From: a bacterium
Lineage (GTDB): Bacteria; SAR324; XYD2-FULL-50-16
Direction of reading: 5' to 3'
Length of the DNA: 64,000 nucleotides
Assembly (NCBI GenBank): GCA_018829445.1
Contig: JAHJTV010000025.1
Coordinates: forward strand, 1-64,000
Part shown: one piece after another, positions 63,271 through 64,000 of the stretch
Layout: the number at the start of each line of letters is the position of its first letter
How positions within the stretch are numbered: position 1 is the first letter of the stretch
The notes under the pieces: model-generated
Told to the model about the DNA's origin: nothing
Databases searched by the model: none
Seen by the model: the letters and a program-made list of their open reading frames with translations, nothing else
Position numbers and translations under genes: made by a program

Positions 63271-64000
63271 ATGGGACTATTATCCAATAAAGTAGCGCTT
63301 ATTACAGGATCAAGCAGGGGAATCGGCGCTGCGACCGCCAAATTGTTCGCCGAAAACGGGGCTGCTGTGGTTGTTAATTATGTGTCCAACTCAGAAGCGG
63401 CTGATCTGGTTGTTGCAGATATTGTTGAGGTCGGAGGAAAAGCGATCGCCATTCAGGCTGATGCGGCTGATCAAAATCAGGTAAAGAAGATGGTGTCAAA
63501 AGCTATCAATGAGCTGGGAAAGATAGATATCCTGGTACTGAACGCAAGTATTACGTTTCCGGTTGTCCCCTTTTTAGAGTTCAAGTGGGAAGATTTTGAG
63601 TATAAGCTGACCAGGGAGCTGAAAGCGGCTTTCTTCTGTTGCAAGGAAGTAGTGCCCGGTATGATTGAGAAGAAGAAAGGAACCATCGTCGCAGTTTCAA
63701 GTGGCCTTTCCCGGCAGCCAGGCCCGGGGTTTATTGCACACAGCACAGCCAAATCAGGATTGGATTCGTTTGCAAAATCATTAGCCATGGAACTCGGCCC
63801 CCACGGAATTAGAGTTAATGTCATTGCGCCGGGGCTTACCCTTACTGATGCCACAGCATTTCATCCCGAGGAGATAAAACAAATAATAGCTGCCAATACA
63901 CCTTTGCGCCGGCTTGCGAAGCCGGAAGATATCGCAGGTGCCATTTTGATGATGGCCAGTGATCACAGCGAGTTCGTTTCGGGTACCTACACTCCGGTCA
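63271..64000 (+). CDS. Short-chain dehydrogenase/reductase (FabG-like), partial
   Basis: 243 codons are seen; the gene runs off the window end with probably only a few residues missing. It starts MGLLSNKVALITGSSRGIGA with the NAD(P)-binding TGxxxGIG, and AGGAGA lies upstream of ATG 63271. The NNAG equivalent is ILVLNASITF. The catalytic region reads VSSGLS (Ser) and A156-H157-S-T-A-K161, so the usual Tyr of YxxxK is His157. That may alter or abolish classical SDR chemistry. It follows the DUF169 gene. Confidence 0.85.
   Translation, partial: MGLLSNKVALITGSSRGIGAATAKLFAENGAAVVVNYVSNSEAADLVVADIVEVGGKAIAIQADAADQNQVKKMVSKAINELGKIDILVLNASITFPVVPFLEFKWEDFEYKLTRELKAAFFCCKEVVPGMIEKKKGTIVAVSSGLSRQPGPGFIAHSTAKSGLDSFAKSLAMELGPHGIRVNVIAPGLTLTDATAFHPEEIKQIIAANTPLRRLAKPEDIAGAILMMASDHSEFVSGTYTPV

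Noticed and set aside
1..64000. CRISPR arrays, tRNA or rRNA genes, prophage or IS elements
   Set aside because: No regularly spaced repeats, cloverleaf sequence, rRNA motif, transposase or phage structural gene was recognised.

Overview
The window looks like chromosome from an anaerobic, Gram-negative bacterium of moderate GC. The evidence is a mercury-methylation gene pair (hgcAB), an in-frame UGA selenoprotein gene, an oxygen-sensitive 2-hydroxyacyl-CoA dehydratase/benzoyl-CoA reductase-type operon, lipoprotein signal peptides, a ZraSR-like two-component pair and several sigma54-type promoters. A Desulfobacterota-like or allied anaerobic lineage would fit, but no rRNA or other taxonomic marker is present, so this is only an inference.

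Layout. 0.2-3.7 kb: catabolic-type arginine genes (ornithine carbamoyltransferase, a cyclic-2,3-diphosphoglycerate-synthetase-like P-loop protein, carbamate kinase). 3.9-19.6 kb: two complete Dpp/Opp ABC importers flanking murein-peptide enzymes (NlpC/P60 endopeptidase, L-Ala-D/L-Glu epimerase, D-aminopeptidase DppA, M20 peptidase); together they look like a scavenging and recycling route for cell-wall peptides. 19.8-23.5 kb: a LETM1/TerB-like protein, a DUF2089-DUF4097-SHOCT operon with a clear sigma70 promoter, and a small monooxygenase-fold protein. 23.7-29.4 kb: a hybrid sensor kinase, a thioredoxin plus glutaredoxin/DUF302 fusion under a sigma54 promoter, and an orphan Liv-type binding lipoprotein. 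29.5-33.9 kb: FtsH and three Hsp20 chaperones, the first with a sigma54 promoter. 34.3-38.4 kb: CysE, a MoeB/ThiF-type enzyme, a GrdB/PrdB-related selenoprotein and an ECF sigma/anti-sigma pair. 38.6-41.7 kb: hgcA-hgcB followed by a glycerol-3-phosphate dehydrogenase. 42-47 kb: a periplasmic binding protein, NAD synthetase and a TauE/SafE permease with a small partner. 47.2-52.2 kb: a ZraP-like periplasmic protein divergent from a sensor kinase/sigma54-activator pair, with two facing sigma54 promoters and a palindrome between them, then a histidine phosphatase. 52.6-62.0 kb: a nine-gene minus-strand operon starting with a GntR regulator and encoding an iron-sulfur GMC-type oxidoreductase, a helical protein of unknown function, two dehydratase-type subunits, two ATP-dependent activases, an unknown Cys-containing protein and a CooC/MinD-type ATPase. 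62.4-64.0 kb: a divergent DUF169 protein and a short-chain dehydrogenase cut by the window end.

Intergenic DNA carries two dispersed repeat families (a 64-bp element in three copies and an 81-bp hairpin element in two inverted copies) and two large inverted repeats. The sigma54 promoters in front of thioredoxin, hsp20 and the ZraP-like gene suggest one stress or metal regulon, which the linked sigma54 activator may or may not control. The most interesting items are hgcAB, the unreported-looking selenoprotein with its SECIS-like hairpin, the sigma54 set, and the uncharacterised activase/reductase operon.
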